61,099 bases of DNA, from contig NZ_JH165054.1 of NCBI RefSeq assembly GCF_000227295.1, forward strand, positions 1 through 61,099, read 5' to 3'. The position numbers were made by a program, and so were the translations under genes. The notes beneath the pieces were generated by a model, which did not search any database, had not been told where the DNA came from, and saw nothing but the letters and a program-made list of their open reading frames with translations. This document shows positions 44,281-54,200 of this stretch, piece after piece (positions within the stretch are counted from its first letter, which is position 1; every line of letters starts with the position of its first letter). This DNA is from Cutibacterium avidum ATCC 25577 (GTDB lineage: Bacteria; Actinomycetota; Actinomycetes; Propionibacteriales; Propionibacteriaceae).

Positions 44281-45591
44281 ATGGCAAACCTCACCATCGG
44301 CCGACGTCAACTTCTCGGTGGTACGGCCGCACTGGCAACTGTCCTGGCTGCCAGCGCATGCGGCATGAGCGGATCGGGAGACAAGCCGTCGGGCCAGGCA
44401 TCCATCGACTCCTCCGCCAAGCTCGAGGGCAGCATCCAGTTCCAGACCTGGTCGCTCAAGAACGAGAAATTCACCCCGTACTTCGAGAAGCTCGTCAAGT
44501 CCTTCGAGAAGGAGCATCCCGGCACGACCATCAAGTGGATTGACCAGCCGGGTGAGGGCTACGAGGAGAAGGTCCAGCAGCAGGCCACCGCCGGTCAACT
44601 GCCCGACGTCGTCAACATGCCCCCGAACTTCGCATGGCAACTCCTCAAGGCCAACAAGGTCATGGACCTCAAGAAGGCCGATACCAAGACCATCGACACA
44701 TACACCAAGGGCGGCATCGATGCCTACACCTTTGATGGTCACGACGGGGTCTACGGCTACCCGTGGTACCTCGGCACCGACCTCAACTGGTGGAACACCC
44801 AGGCCTTCGAGGAGTACGGTCTCGACCCCAAGAAGCTGCCGACCACCCTTGACGAGCTCTACGAGCAGGCCATCACCATGGCTGAGAAGTCCGGCGGCAA
44901 GATGCCCCTCATCTCCACCGCTCCAACCCTCGGCGATCTCGCAGCCCAGGACGTCGAAGTCTTCAAGGACGGCAAATTCACCTTCAACACCGACAAGGCT
45001 GTCAAGATCATCGAGAAGTACGTCGAGCTCTATGCCAAGAAGGCCATGCCGCCGGAGGTGTTGCAGAACAACTACCTGGGCAACTCCAAGCTCTTCATCC
45101 AGGGCAAGGTTGCCTGGACCACCGGCTCGGCCTCCTTCCCGATCGATCTCAAGAAGGACGCCCCGAAGCTCGCTCCTCACGTCGCGATGACGAAGCGCAT
45201 CGGCGTTCCACCGCTTTTCGTCCAGGGTATTTGCGTCTCGAACGATTCCAAGAACCCGAACCTGGCGCTGGCCTTCGCCAAGTACGTCACCAACAACGCG
45301 AACCAAGTCGAGTTCGTCAAGCTGGCCCAGGGCTTCCTGCCCGGCACCAAGGAGGCCAACGAGAACCCGGAGTCCTTCACCTCGGTCATCGATGATCCAC
45401 AGATGAAGAAGGCTGCCGAGGCCCTCGCGGAGGAGATGAAGGATGCGCAGATCGGCGAGCCGATGGCTTACACCGACGCCATGAAGACCTACGTCGGCCA
45501 GCAGATTTCCTCGGCCATGCGTGGTGACATCAAGGCCAAGGACGCCCTCGATAACGCCGTCAAGTACTGCAACGACCACATCGCGAAGTGA
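44281..45591 (+). CDS. Sugar ABC transporter substrate-binding lipoprotein
   Basis: Extracellular solute-binding protein family 1, 436 residues. The signal has a twin-arginine motif (IGRRQLLGG) and a lipobox ending LAASAC with lipidated Cys27, so it is probably exported folded by Tat and anchored in the membrane. The mature part has the usual two-lobe pattern with PDVVNMP and YPWYLGTDLNWWN in the ligand cleft. It heads binding protein-permease-permease behind a LacI-type operator. The ligand may be a mannose-containing oligosaccharide, judged only from the neighbouring hydrolases. Confidence 0.93.
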   Translation: MANLTIGRRQLLGGTAALATVLAASACGMSGSGDKPSGQASIDSSAKLEGSIQFQTWSLKNEKFTPYFEKLVKSFEKEHPGTTIKWIDQPGEGYEEKVQQQATAGQLPDVVNMPPNFAWQLLKANKVMDLKKADTKTIDTYTKGGIDAYTFDGHDGVYGYPWYLGTDLNWWNTQAFEEYGLDPKKLPTTLDELYEQAITMAEKSGGKMPLISTAPTLGDLAAQDVEVFKDGKFTFNTDKAVKIIEKYVELYAKKAMPPEVLQNNYLGNSKLFIQGKVAWTTGSASFPIDLKKDAPKLAPHVAMTKRIGVPPLFVQGICVSNDSKNPNLALAFAKYVTNNANQVEFVKLAQGFLPGTKEANENPESFTSVIDDPQMKKAAEALAEEMKDAQIGEPMAYTDAMKTYVGQQISSAMRGDIKAKDALDNAVKYCNDHIAK

Positions 45592-45596
45592 TCCTC

Positions 45597-45627
45597 AGCC
45601 GGCCCCGCTCCCCGCGCGGGGCCGGCT
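45597..45627 (+). terminator. Stem-loop between binding-protein and permease genes
   Basis: AGCCGGCCCCGC and its complement form a 12-bp GC-rich stem with a 7-base loop, 5 bases after the binding-protein stop. Such hairpins often stabilise the binding-protein message and reduce read-through to permeases. No T tract. Confidence 0.6.
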
Positions 45628-45673
45628 CACCTCCCCGCTGACAACGCCCCTACCCCGCCAAGGATCTGCGCCC

Positions 45674-46630
45674 ATGAACTCCCACCGCTGGTACACCCCG
45701 TGGTTGTTGGTGGCTCCGGCAGTCGTGTGGACCGTCGTGTTCGCCCTCTACCCCTTCATCAACACGATCATTCTGTCCTTCACGAACACCCGGCCCCTCG
45801 TCGGCGGGGAGTTCATCGGCTTCGACAACTACGTCGAGCTGTGGCACGACGACATGTTCTGGAATGCCATGGCGACAACCTTCATCTACGTCATCGTGTG
45901 CATCCCACTGTTGACGATCCTGCCGTTGCTGTTGGCCTTGCTCGTCGAGAAGAAGATCCCCGGGATCTCGTTCTTCCGTACCGTGGCGTACTTCCCGGTG
46001 ATTGCCTCGGTCGTCGTCGTGGCCCTCATCTGGAGCTGGATGTTCGACTCCCGTGGTCTCATCAACCAGTCCCTGCAGTGGATGGGTGTCGCGAACAGCT
46101 CCATCCCCTTCCTCGTCGATCGGTGGAAGCTGTTGGGCTGCGCAATCCTGCTGACGGTGTGGAAGGGCCTCGGGTACTACATGATCGTCTACCTTGCGGC
46201 GCTCGGAAACGTCGACCATGACCTCCATGAAGCCGCCGCCCTCGATGGCGCAAGCAGCTTCCAGCGGTTCCGCAACGTCACCATCCCCGGGATCAGGCCG
46301 GCCATGGTTCTCATCATCGCCCTCATTGCGGTGTCCGGGATGAGGATCTTCTCCGAGCTCTACGTCCTCACGAATGGAACTGGTGGCCCAGGCGGTGAGG
46401 ACTCCAGCCTCGTCATGATCATCAAACAGGTCGGTACCGGTCTGTCCGGACAGCTCGGCTATGCGTCGGCCCTGTCAGTCGTGCTGTTCTTCCTCACCCT
46501 CATTCCGCTAGCAACCATCGGTTGGGCGAACAACAAGGACCTGCGGTCTGGCCGCAAGCCCAAGCAGGCTGGCCGTCGTGCCCGCCGGGCAGCAGCCGTC
46601 CAGGCCACCACGAAGGAGACGATGGCATGA
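45674..46630 (+). CDS. Sugar ABC transporter permease, MalF type
   Basis: A 318-residue inner-membrane permease with six hydrophobic segments and the ATPase-contact EAA loop (EAAALDGASSFQRFRNVTIP). ATG at 45674 begins MNSHRWYTPWLLVAPAVVW. It overlaps the next permease by 4 bases. No ATPase gene is in the cluster, so a shared MsiK-like ATPase elsewhere is likely. Confidence 0.93.
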   Translation: MNSHRWYTPWLLVAPAVVWTVVFALYPFINTIILSFTNTRPLVGGEFIGFDNYVELWHDDMFWNAMATTFIYVIVCIPLLTILPLLLALLVEKKIPGISFFRTVAYFPVIASVVVVALIWSWMFDSRGLINQSLQWMGVANSSIPFLVDRWKLLGCAILLTVWKGLGYYMIVYLAALGNVDHDLHEAAALDGASSFQRFRNVTIPGIRPAMVLIIALIAVSGMRIFSELYVLTNGTGGPGGEDSSLVMIIKQVGTGLSGQLGYASALSVVLFFLTLIPLATIGWANNKDLRSGRKPKQAGRRARRAAAVQATTKETMA

Positions 46631-47523
46631 GCACCTCCAGCCCAACTCGTCCTGTCAAGCAGAAGCCGTGGCGTAGCCGGCGAGCATTCGACCCAACCCG
46701 CCCTACCCTTGCCGGACTCATCGGGCGTTACATCCTGCTGATCTTCGTGGTCATCATCTCGGTCGGCCCCTTCCTGTGGCAGCTGTCCACCTCCCTCAAA
46801 GGCGTCAGCGAGGACGTTTACTCCTTCCCGCCCCATCTCATCCCCCAAGACTTCAGCGTCGACGCCTACCGTCGCGTTGCCCATGTCGTCCCGATCTTCA
46901 GTTACGCCTGGCATTCGGTCATCGTCGCCGCGGTCTGCGTCATCGGCAACGTCGTGCTGGCCTCCCTGGCAGGTTATGCGCTGACCTGCATGAAATTCCG
47001 CGGCAAGAAGGTCGTCATGGGCATCCTGCTGTCGGTCCTCCTACTTCCCGGTGAGGTCACGCTGACCAGCCAGTACCTCGTCATCAAGGGCATGGGCCTG
47101 GCGAACACCTTGGCCGGCGTCGCCATCCCCGGTGTCGTCGGTGCCATCAACGTGCTCCTCATGGCCACCGCCTGTCGGGCGGTCCCTCCGTCGGTCCTCG
47201 ATGCGGCGACCGTTGACGGAGCCAACACATGGGACAAGATCCGGCACGTGGTCTGGCCCAACATCAAGGGGATGGCCTCGGTGGTTGCGGTGTTCTCCTT
47301 CATCGGGGCCTGGGACGACTTCCTGTGGCCATTGGTCGTCCTCAACGATCCTGACAAGTACACCCTGACCGTCGGCATGCAGTACCTCAGTTCAACGATG
47401 TCGACCGACCCGCGTGAGGTCGCAGCCGGAACGATCATCGCCCTCATACCGATCATCGTCGTCTTCGCCTCGATGCAGAAGGTCTTCTTCCGTGGCGTGG
47501 AGAGCGGCGGCGTGAAAGGCTGA
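46627..47523 (+). CDS. Sugar ABC transporter permease, MalG type
   Basis: Partner permease of 298 residues with six hydrophobic segments (YILLIFVVIISVGPFLWQL first) and an EAA-like loop (LDAATVDGANTWDKIRHVVW) whose first residue differs. Coupled to the upstream permease by ATGA. Confidence 0.93.
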   Translation: MSTSSPTRPVKQKPWRSRRAFDPTRPTLAGLIGRYILLIFVVIISVGPFLWQLSTSLKGVSEDVYSFPPHLIPQDFSVDAYRRVAHVVPIFSYAWHSVIVAAVCVIGNVVLASLAGYALTCMKFRGKKVVMGILLSVLLLPGEVTLTSQYLVIKGMGLANTLAGVAIPGVVGAINVLLMATACRAVPPSVLDAATVDGANTWDKIRHVVWPNIKGMASVVAVFSFIGAWDDFLWPLVVLNDPDKYTLTVGMQYLSSTMSTDPREVAAGTIIALIPIIVVFASMQKVFFRGVESGGVKG

Positions 47524-47544
47524 GCGACCCACACCCAAATCAGG

Positions 47545-47577
47545 AGACGGTCGGAACCAGAAGGGTTCCGACCGTCT
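47545..47577. terminator. Terminator between permease and lacI-type genes
   Basis: AGACGGTCGGAACC and its complement form a 14-bp stem with a 5-base loop between convergent genes. It probably works in both directions. Confidence 0.8.
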
Positions 47578-47617
47578 TGTCGTTGGCCAATTCCAATGTC
47601 CCGGGGCAGGCAGACGT

Positions 47618-48625
47618 TCAGAGCTGCCCTGTGGAACCCCGGACGACGAGTTCAGGCGGCTGCTCGGTGATGTCCTCCACGTCCTGGCCATCAATGATGC
47701 TCATCAACATCGCGACGGCGTCCCTACCCAGAATTGACGGATCACGACGCAGAGCGGTAATTCCGGGCGGTATCACTCGACATGTCGGGGAATCCTCGAA
47801 GGACACGACCGAGACGTCAGCAGGAATCCGCAACCGGTGTTGCGTCAGGGAGGTGATGCCCCCCAGAGTCAATACTTCATTGTCATAGACGATGGCGGTG
47901 GGACGGTCAGGCCTGGAAAGAAGAGCGCTGGTCTCCTGAATTCCGGACTGCTCGGAGTAGTCGCTGGCCGCTGCCTCGATGACGACCACTCCGCGACTCT
48001 CCGCCTCCTGGGCGAAGACCTGGCGTCGGACCATGCTGTGCTCAAGGGTCGGGTCACCGCCGATATGGGCAATGCGACGATGCCCTTGGTCGGCCAAGTG
48101 GTTGACGATGCTCCGCGCAGCAGTGGCGTCATCGATATGAATGCCGGGCAACGGGGTGTCCTCCGTGGCTCCGACGACGGTGCACGGCATGTTGATCTCC
48201 GACATGAGGGACCACCGCGGGTCATTGCGGGCCGGGTCGACCAGGACGACACCGTCGACACGATGCTGAGCCCACCACTGTCGATGGACCTCACACTCCT
48301 CCTCAGGAGAGCCCACCAGCTGCAACACCAAGGCGATTCGAGCAGGAGTGAGAACCTCCTCCATCCCCGCGATGAGGTGCAGGAAGAACCCTTCCCCGGC
48401 GAAACTGCGATCGTCACGGGCGATGACGAGACCGACAGCACCGGCTCGATTGACCGACAACGCCTTCGCGGCGACGTTCGGACGCCATCCCATGTCCTTG
48501 GCCACAGCCTTGATACGAGCTCGGGTAGCCTCAGAAACTCCAGGCTTGTCATTGAGGGCAAAGGACACCGCGCCCGGCGACACACCGGCGACTCTGGCGA
48601 TGTCCTTGATCGTCGTCCTGCCCAT
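47618..48625 (-). CDS. LacI-family transcriptional regulator
   Basis: A 335-residue sugar-responsive repressor. The N-terminal helix-turn-helix and hinge is TTIKDIARVAGVSPGAVSFA; the rest is a periplasmic-binding-protein-like effector domain (GLVIARDD, VVSFEDSPTCRVIPPGITAL). ATG at 48625 gives the family N terminus. It is divergent from the GH31 gene and convergent with the permeases. Three CG-centred palindromes in the locus are its probable operators. The inducer is unknown. Confidence 0.93.
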   Translation of the reverse strand: MGRTTIKDIARVAGVSPGAVSFALNDKPGVSEATRARIKAVAKDMGWRPNVAAKALSVNRAGAVGLVIARDDRSFAGEGFFLHLIAGMEEVLTPARIALVLQLVGSPEEECEVHRQWWAQHRVDGVVLVDPARNDPRWSLMSEINMPCTVVGATEDTPLPGIHIDDATAARSIVNHLADQGHRRIAHIGGDPTLEHSMVRRQVFAQEAESRGVVVIEAAASDYSEQSGIQETSALLSRPDRPTAIVYDNEVLTLGGITSLTQHRLRIPADVSVVSFEDSPTCRVIPPGITALRRDPSILGRDAVAMLMSIIDGQDVEDITEQPPELVVRGSTGQL

Positions 48626-48745
48626 GAAGCCACGGTCCCTTCCGGAAGCATGAATGCCCTGATGGGCGCAGGTCACAAGGCATCCTCGCCCGGGAGCACA
48701 TGGCCTTCACCCGCGCAGCATCATCCTAGGGCCAAACCGGAGAAT

Positions 48746-48763
48746 GGGTAAAACGTTTCAGCG
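48746..48763. promoter_or_regulatory. Possible LacI-type operator in the lacI/GH31 divergent region
   Basis: GGGTAAAACGTTTCAGCG has an AAACGTTT dyad core centred on CG. It shares TAAA-N-CGT and the downstream AG with the two strong operators. It lies 121 bases upstream of the regulator start and 72 bases before the GH31 gene, so it could control both. Confidence 0.5.
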
Positions 48764-48834
48764 ATGTCTTCACGATGCCCTCCAGAACGGTTCATTGGCT
48801 ATTAGGGTGAGAGTCCCCAACGCTGGGAGACGTC

Positions 48835-51162
48835 ATGCCTCAGACAACCTGTCTTGCCACAGATCACTACCGCATAACCCTCATCACTGATCGACTCATT
48901 CGCTGTGAGTGGCGCGATGACCCTACGGAGCCCTTCGAGGACCGACCGACACAGGTGGTCGCGGACCGCACGCCCCACGAGGTCACCAACACCATTGATG
49001 AGGCGAATGGCCATATCATCATTCGAAACCGGTATTACGAGCTTCGCTACGACGGCATGGAGTTTTCCCCGGAAGGGCTGCACGCATCGATAACGAGCGT
49101 CGGCAATTACCACGCCGTGTGGCACTGGGGCGATGACCCACTCTCGCAAAACCCATTCGGAATCCCCACCAATCTGGGCGGGACCGCTCGCACTCTCGAC
49201 TGCGTCGACGGCCGTTGTGACATGGGCGCAGGTGTGGCGAGTGCGCAGGGATGGGCCGTCCTCGATGATTCTCATTCACTCGCACTGGAGGATGACGGAC
49301 CCACCCGATGGTCTCAACCGGTACGTCGGTACAACCCAGCTGATTCCGGTGGCAAGGATGTCTATCTCTTCCTCCACGGCCATGACTATGCTGCCGCAGC
49401 CGCAGATTTCTACCGCATCACCGGACCGCAACCGGTTATTCCGCGATGGGCCCTGGGCAACTGGTGGTCTCGCTACCACAATTACAGCGCCGACGAGTAC
49501 GAGACCCTCATGGATCGATTCGAGGCGGACGGAATCCCGCTGTCGGTGGCCGTCATTGACATGGACTGGCACCTCACCGACATCGACCCAGTTCTGGGAC
49601 ATGGCTGGACTGGATACACATGGAATCGAGAACTCTTCCCCGACCCTCGCGCCTTCCTTGCCAGCCTTCACCAGCGGGGATTACGGACCTGCCTCAATCT
49701 GCACCCGGCCGATGGCATCCGTCGTCATGAAGAGTGTTACCGACAGGTCGCCACTGACATGGGAGTCGACCCAGACTCAGGCGATCCCATCCCCTTTGAC
49801 ATTGCCGATCCACACTTTGCCACGGTGTACGTCGATGACGTCCTTCATCCCATGGAGGACGAGGGAGTCGATCTGTGGTGGGTGGACTGGCAGCAAGGAC
49901 AGACCTGCTCGGTACCCGGACTGGACCCACTGTGGATGCTCAACCACGTTCACCACATCGACTCGGGACGCCCCCGCCCGGATGGCCGTCGCCGCCCGCT
50001 GACCTTCTCGCGTTACGCGGGACCCGGGTCTCACCGCTACCCCATTGGTTTCTCGGGCGATTCCGTCATCTCCTGGGAAACTCTGGACTTCCAGCCCGAG
50101 TTCACGGCCACCGCCTCCAATATCGGTTACGGATGGTGGAGCCACGACATCGGTGGGCACATCTTCGGGTCCCGCGATGACGAGCTCATGGCTCGATGGG
50201 CGCAGTTCGGGGTGCTCTCTCCCATCAATCGACTGCACTCGACCAAGAACGAGTTCGGGTCCAAGGAGCCGTGGCATTACCGCACTGAAACCGAGATGGT
50301 CATGACTCAGTGCCTGCGGATGCGTCACCGTCTCATCCCGTATCTGCACAGCGAGAATCTGTCAGGCCATCGCGACCTGTGCCCTCTCCTCCGACCTACC
50401 TACTGGACTCACCCAGAGTGGGAGGAGTCCTATGTCGATCGCAATGAGTACTGGTTCGGCAGCCAGCTCTTGGTGCGGCCGGTCACCAGCAAACGCGACC
50501 CCGTCACGGGACTCGCGACCACGCGTACCTGGTTACCCCCTCTCGATGATGGTCTTCGGTGGGTCGACCTCCTCACTGGGCTCACCTACTCGCCACAGCG
50601 TTTCGTCACCATGTCTCGCACCATCGACGAGGTTCCTGTCCTTGCCAAACCTGGAACCATCATTCCGACTGCCACCGACCCGTTGGCCAGAGGAGACGTG
50701 ACGACCGATCTCACTCTGGTCGTCGTCCCGGGCGCTGCCGGCCACTTTGACTTGCTTGAGGACGACGACAGCCTGCGGACGACTCCTCTCGACCTCGACT
50801 CCGATGGACGGCTGCGAATCGGTCCATGCGAAGGTCCACACACAGCTGTGATGCGGCGATGGCGCGTGAGCGTCCACGCAGGAGGGCGTCCCGTCACGAT
50901 TGATCTCGGGCAGCATCGTCTGGACGAGGTCGTCGAAACCACCATCTCGGCCTCGTCCGACTGCGCCGATGACCTCATGACGAGAGCCATCACGCTCATC
51001 GATGCTGCTCAGATCGAATTCACCACGAAAACTCGCTTGGCAGACCTGTTGCGAAGCGGCCGTCCTCCCCTCGACCTCACCGCAATGCTGCTGGACGAGG
51101 ATGCGCCCGACTCTCTTCGCAACGCTCTGTTGGAGATCGTCTGGGCACTTTCTTCCGAGTGA
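48835..51162 (+). CDS. Glycoside hydrolase family 31 protein
   Basis: A 775-residue retaining alpha-glycosidase without a signal peptide, so probably intracellular. The TIM barrel carries the likely nucleophile Asp351 in DLWWVDWQQG and acid/base Asp409 in IGFSGDSVISW; the substrate region DMDWHLTDIDP and IGYGWWSHDIGGH follow the family. GH31 includes alpha-glucosidases, alpha-xylosidases and others, and I cannot tell which this is. GGGAG precedes ATG. The last 100 residues are less conserved and may be an added beta domain. Confidence 0.9.
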   Translation: MPQTTCLATDHYRITLITDRLIRCEWRDDPTEPFEDRPTQVVADRTPHEVTNTIDEANGHIIIRNRYYELRYDGMEFSPEGLHASITSVGNYHAVWHWGDDPLSQNPFGIPTNLGGTARTLDCVDGRCDMGAGVASAQGWAVLDDSHSLALEDDGPTRWSQPVRRYNPADSGGKDVYLFLHGHDYAAAAADFYRITGPQPVIPRWALGNWWSRYHNYSADEYETLMDRFEADGIPLSVAVIDMDWHLTDIDPVLGHGWTGYTWNRELFPDPRAFLASLHQRGLRTCLNLHPADGIRRHEECYRQVATDMGVDPDSGDPIPFDIADPHFATVYVDDVLHPMEDEGVDLWWVDWQQGQTCSVPGLDPLWMLNHVHHIDSGRPRPDGRRRPLTFSRYAGPGSHRYPIGFSGDSVISWETLDFQPEFTATASNIGYGWWSHDIGGHIFGSRDDELMARWAQFGVLSPINRLHSTKNEFGSKEPWHYRTETEMVMTQCLRMRHRLIPYLHSENLSGHRDLCPLLRPTYWTHPEWEESYVDRNEYWFGSQLLVRPVTSKRDPVTGLATTRTWLPPLDDGLRWVDLLTGLTYSPQRFVTMSRTIDEVPVLAKPGTIIPTATDPLARGDVTTDLTLVVVPGAAGHFDLLEDDDSLRTTPLDLDSDGRLRIGPCEGPHTAVMRRWRVSVHAGGRPVTIDLGQHRLDEVVETTISASSDCADDLMTRAITLIDAAQIEFTTKTRLADLLRSGRPPLDLTAMLLDEDAPDSLRNALLEIVWALSSE

Positions 51163-51163
51163 G

Positions 51164-51191
51164 TTGACTAAACCGTATTAGTCACTACACT
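51164..51191 (+). promoter_or_regulatory. Candidate promoter of the GH38-GH5 operon
   Basis: TTGACT (51164-51169) and TACACT (51186-51191) are 16 bases apart. The LacI-type operator spans the -35 box and spacer, which would allow direct occlusion of RNA polymerase. Confidence 0.6.
51165..51184. promoter_or_regulatory. LacI-type operator upstream of the GH38 gene
   Basis: TGACTAAACCGTATTAGTCA is a palindrome with 7-bp arms and a central CG. Its core matches the operator at 44192-44211 in 14 or more positions, which ties the transporter and the mannosidase genes to one regulator. Confidence 0.78.
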
Positions 51192-51241
51192 TCAATTCTG
51201 AAATTATCCGTTGTCAATGTCGCAACCGCCAGGGACTCCCC

Positions 51242-54200
51242 ATGCATGATCACGCCCCCATTCTTGACGGTCGGGTGCGCCGTCATCTCGCTGAGAAGAT
51301 TCGCCCCGCCGAGACCACCACGGTGTGCCCACTCGACGTCGAGTGGGCTCCCGTCACTGACACCACCGAGGGACCGAACAGTCGCCCCGGAGTCCGCGGA
51401 CAGGGAGAGCCCATCTCGATCAGCGAGGGGCTGTCGCTGAGCTATGAGCCGTTCCGGGTGGGAGACAAGTGGGGCCCGCCATGGGGAACGACCTGGCTCC
51501 ATCTCATGGCCACCGTTCCGCCGGAGCATCGCGACGACCATCTCGAGATGATCGTCGACCTCGGGGGCATCTGGGACTCCCCCGGGTTCCAGTCCGAGGG
51601 CCTCGTGGTGCGTCCGGACGGGTCGGTCATCAAGGCTCTCAACCCGCGAAACACGTGGATTCCCGTCGAGATCGACACGGAAGGTCACATCGACATCTAC
51701 GTCGAGGCTGCCTCCAACCCGATCCTGTTGGCCCAGCCTCCCTTCCAGCCAACCGAGGACGGGGACAAACTCACTGCCTCGACTGACGCCTACTACACCC
51801 TCAAGCGAGCTGATCTCGTCGTCGTCCACGACGAGGTCCGCGAGCTCATCGCTGACATCATAACTCTGTCCGGTTTGGCTTCCCAGCTACCGGAGGATTC
51901 CGAGCGCCGGTGGGAGATCCGTCGTGCTCTGGATCGTTCCATGGACAGAATCGATCTCTTCGACGTTGCCTCCACAGCATCAGCTGCTCGGGCCGAGTTG
52001 GCCCCAGTCCTCGCTCGTCCTGCCCACGACTCTGCCCAGACGATGACGGCCATCGGCCATGCCCACATTGACTCCGCCTGGTTGTGGCCGCTGCGCGAGA
52101 CCCGACGCAAGGTCGCTCGAACCATCTCCAACCAGCTCAATCTCATCGAGAATGACCCCACCCATCTCTTCGCCTTCCCTGCTGCTCAGCACTCGGCCTG
52201 GCTGGAGGAGGACCATCCTGACCTCTTCGCCAGATTGCAGAAGGCAGTCGCCGACGGCCGGATCATCCCGGTTGGAGGCATGTGGGTGGAGTCTGACGCC
52301 AACCTGCCTGGTGGGGAAGCGATGTGCCGTCAGCTGCTGTACGGGCAGCGGTACTTCATGAAGAAGTTCGGCCACCACTGCCCCGAGGTGTGGCTGCCTG
52401 ATTCCTTCGGCTACTCGGGAGCCCTACCGCAGCTGGCCAAGCTGGCCGGTGCCCAGTGGTTCCTGACCCAGAAGATCTCGTGGAACCAGGTCGACAAGTT
52501 TCCCCACCACTCCTTCTGGTGGGAGGGAATCGACGGCACCCGCATCTTCACCCATTTCCCGCCGGCTGACACCTACGGTTCTGACCTCTCGGCCCGCGAC
52601 CTCGAACACGCCAGGTCCAACTTCCAGGACAAGGGCCGCGCCAATTCCTCCTTGGTGCCCTTCGGCTATGGAGATGGCGGCGGTGGTCCCACCCGCGAAA
52701 TGCTCGCCCAGGCCCGTCGTGTCGCCGATCTTGACGGATCCCCCAAGCTGACCATCGAGCCTCCGGCCACGTTCTTCAGCCGCGCCGAGGCCGAGCACGA
52801 GGATCCGGGCGCCTGGGTTGGAGAGCTCTACCTCGAGCTGCATCGCGGCACGTTCACCAGCCAGTACGAGGTCAAGAAGGGCAACCGTCGCAATGAGCAC
52901 CTGCTGCGCGACGCCGAGCTGTGGTGCGCCACCGCAGCGGTACGCGGCCTGATGGACTACCCCGGTGAGTGGTTGGCCGAGATCTGGCGGACCATCTGTC
53001 TCTACCAGTTCCACGACATCCTGCCTGGATCGGCGATCGCGTGGGTGTATCGCGAGGTCGTCGCCGATCACCGGCGCATCTCTGACGAACTCACCGAGCT
53101 CATTCACCATGCCCAGGAGCTGCTAGCCGGAGAGGGTGACGAGCAGGTCGTCTTCGATTCTGCTCCTATGACTCGTCCGTGGGCTTCCACCGTGGCCATG
53201 GGTGCCGGAGTTGCTCCGGCAATTGCCCACGGGGTTCAGGCTGAGGATGCGGCTGACGGATTCGTCGTCGACAATGGCCTGCTGCGTCTTACCGTTGACG
53301 AGCACGGCCTCATCACCCACCTCGTCGACCCTGCTTCCGGTCGCGACGCCATCCCAGCTGGTCAGCGTGGCAATCTTCTCCAAATTCACCCTGACTTCCC
53401 GAACATGTGGGACGCGTGGGACATCGATCCCTTCTACGCCAACAACGTCACCGACCTGGATGATGGCAAGGCCACCATGTCCCGCAACGGTGATTCGGTG
53501 ACCATCAGCGTCACAAGGACGTTCGGGGATTCCCGCGCTACCCAGTCGCTGACCGTGAATCCGGGAGATCCGCGCGTCAAGGTACGCACCCATGTCGACT
53601 GGCACGAACGAGACAGTCTGCTCAAACTGGCCTGGCCGGTGGACGTCCACACCGATCACGCCGACTACGAGATCGAGATGGGTCACATCACCCGCCCCAC
53701 CCACACCAACACCTCGTGGGATGCCTTCCGCTTCGAGGTTCATGCCCATCGCTGGGTGTACATCTCCGAGCCCGGATTCGGCGTCGCCATCGCCAACTCC
53801 GGTACCTATGGGTGGAATGTGTCCCGCCATCCCAAGGACAACGGTGGCACGTGGTCGATGGCCCGCGCCTCCCTTCTCAAGGGAGCCCGCTACCCCGACC
53901 CGCGCGCTGACGAGGGAGAGCATGACTTCTTCCACACTCTGCACGTCGGAGCCGATCTCACCGATGCCGTGCGTGACGGGTATGCCGCCAACCTGTGCGT
54001 ACGTCGTCGTCAGGGATCGCCGGTCGATCCACTGGTCAGCGTCGAAGGCATTGCGGTCGAGGCCGTCAAATTGGCTGAGGATGGCTCTGGTGACGTCATC
54101 GTCCGGTTGTACGAGCCCTACGGGCGTCATGTTCACACCACTATGACGGTGGGCTTTGGCGCCACGTCCGCCGTCGAGTCCGACCTGCTCGAGGAACCCC

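Noticed and set aside
44158-45579. 473-codon minus-strand open frame over the sugar-binding protein
   Set aside because: Antisense shadow; the plus strand has a proper signal peptide, lipobox and ribosome context.
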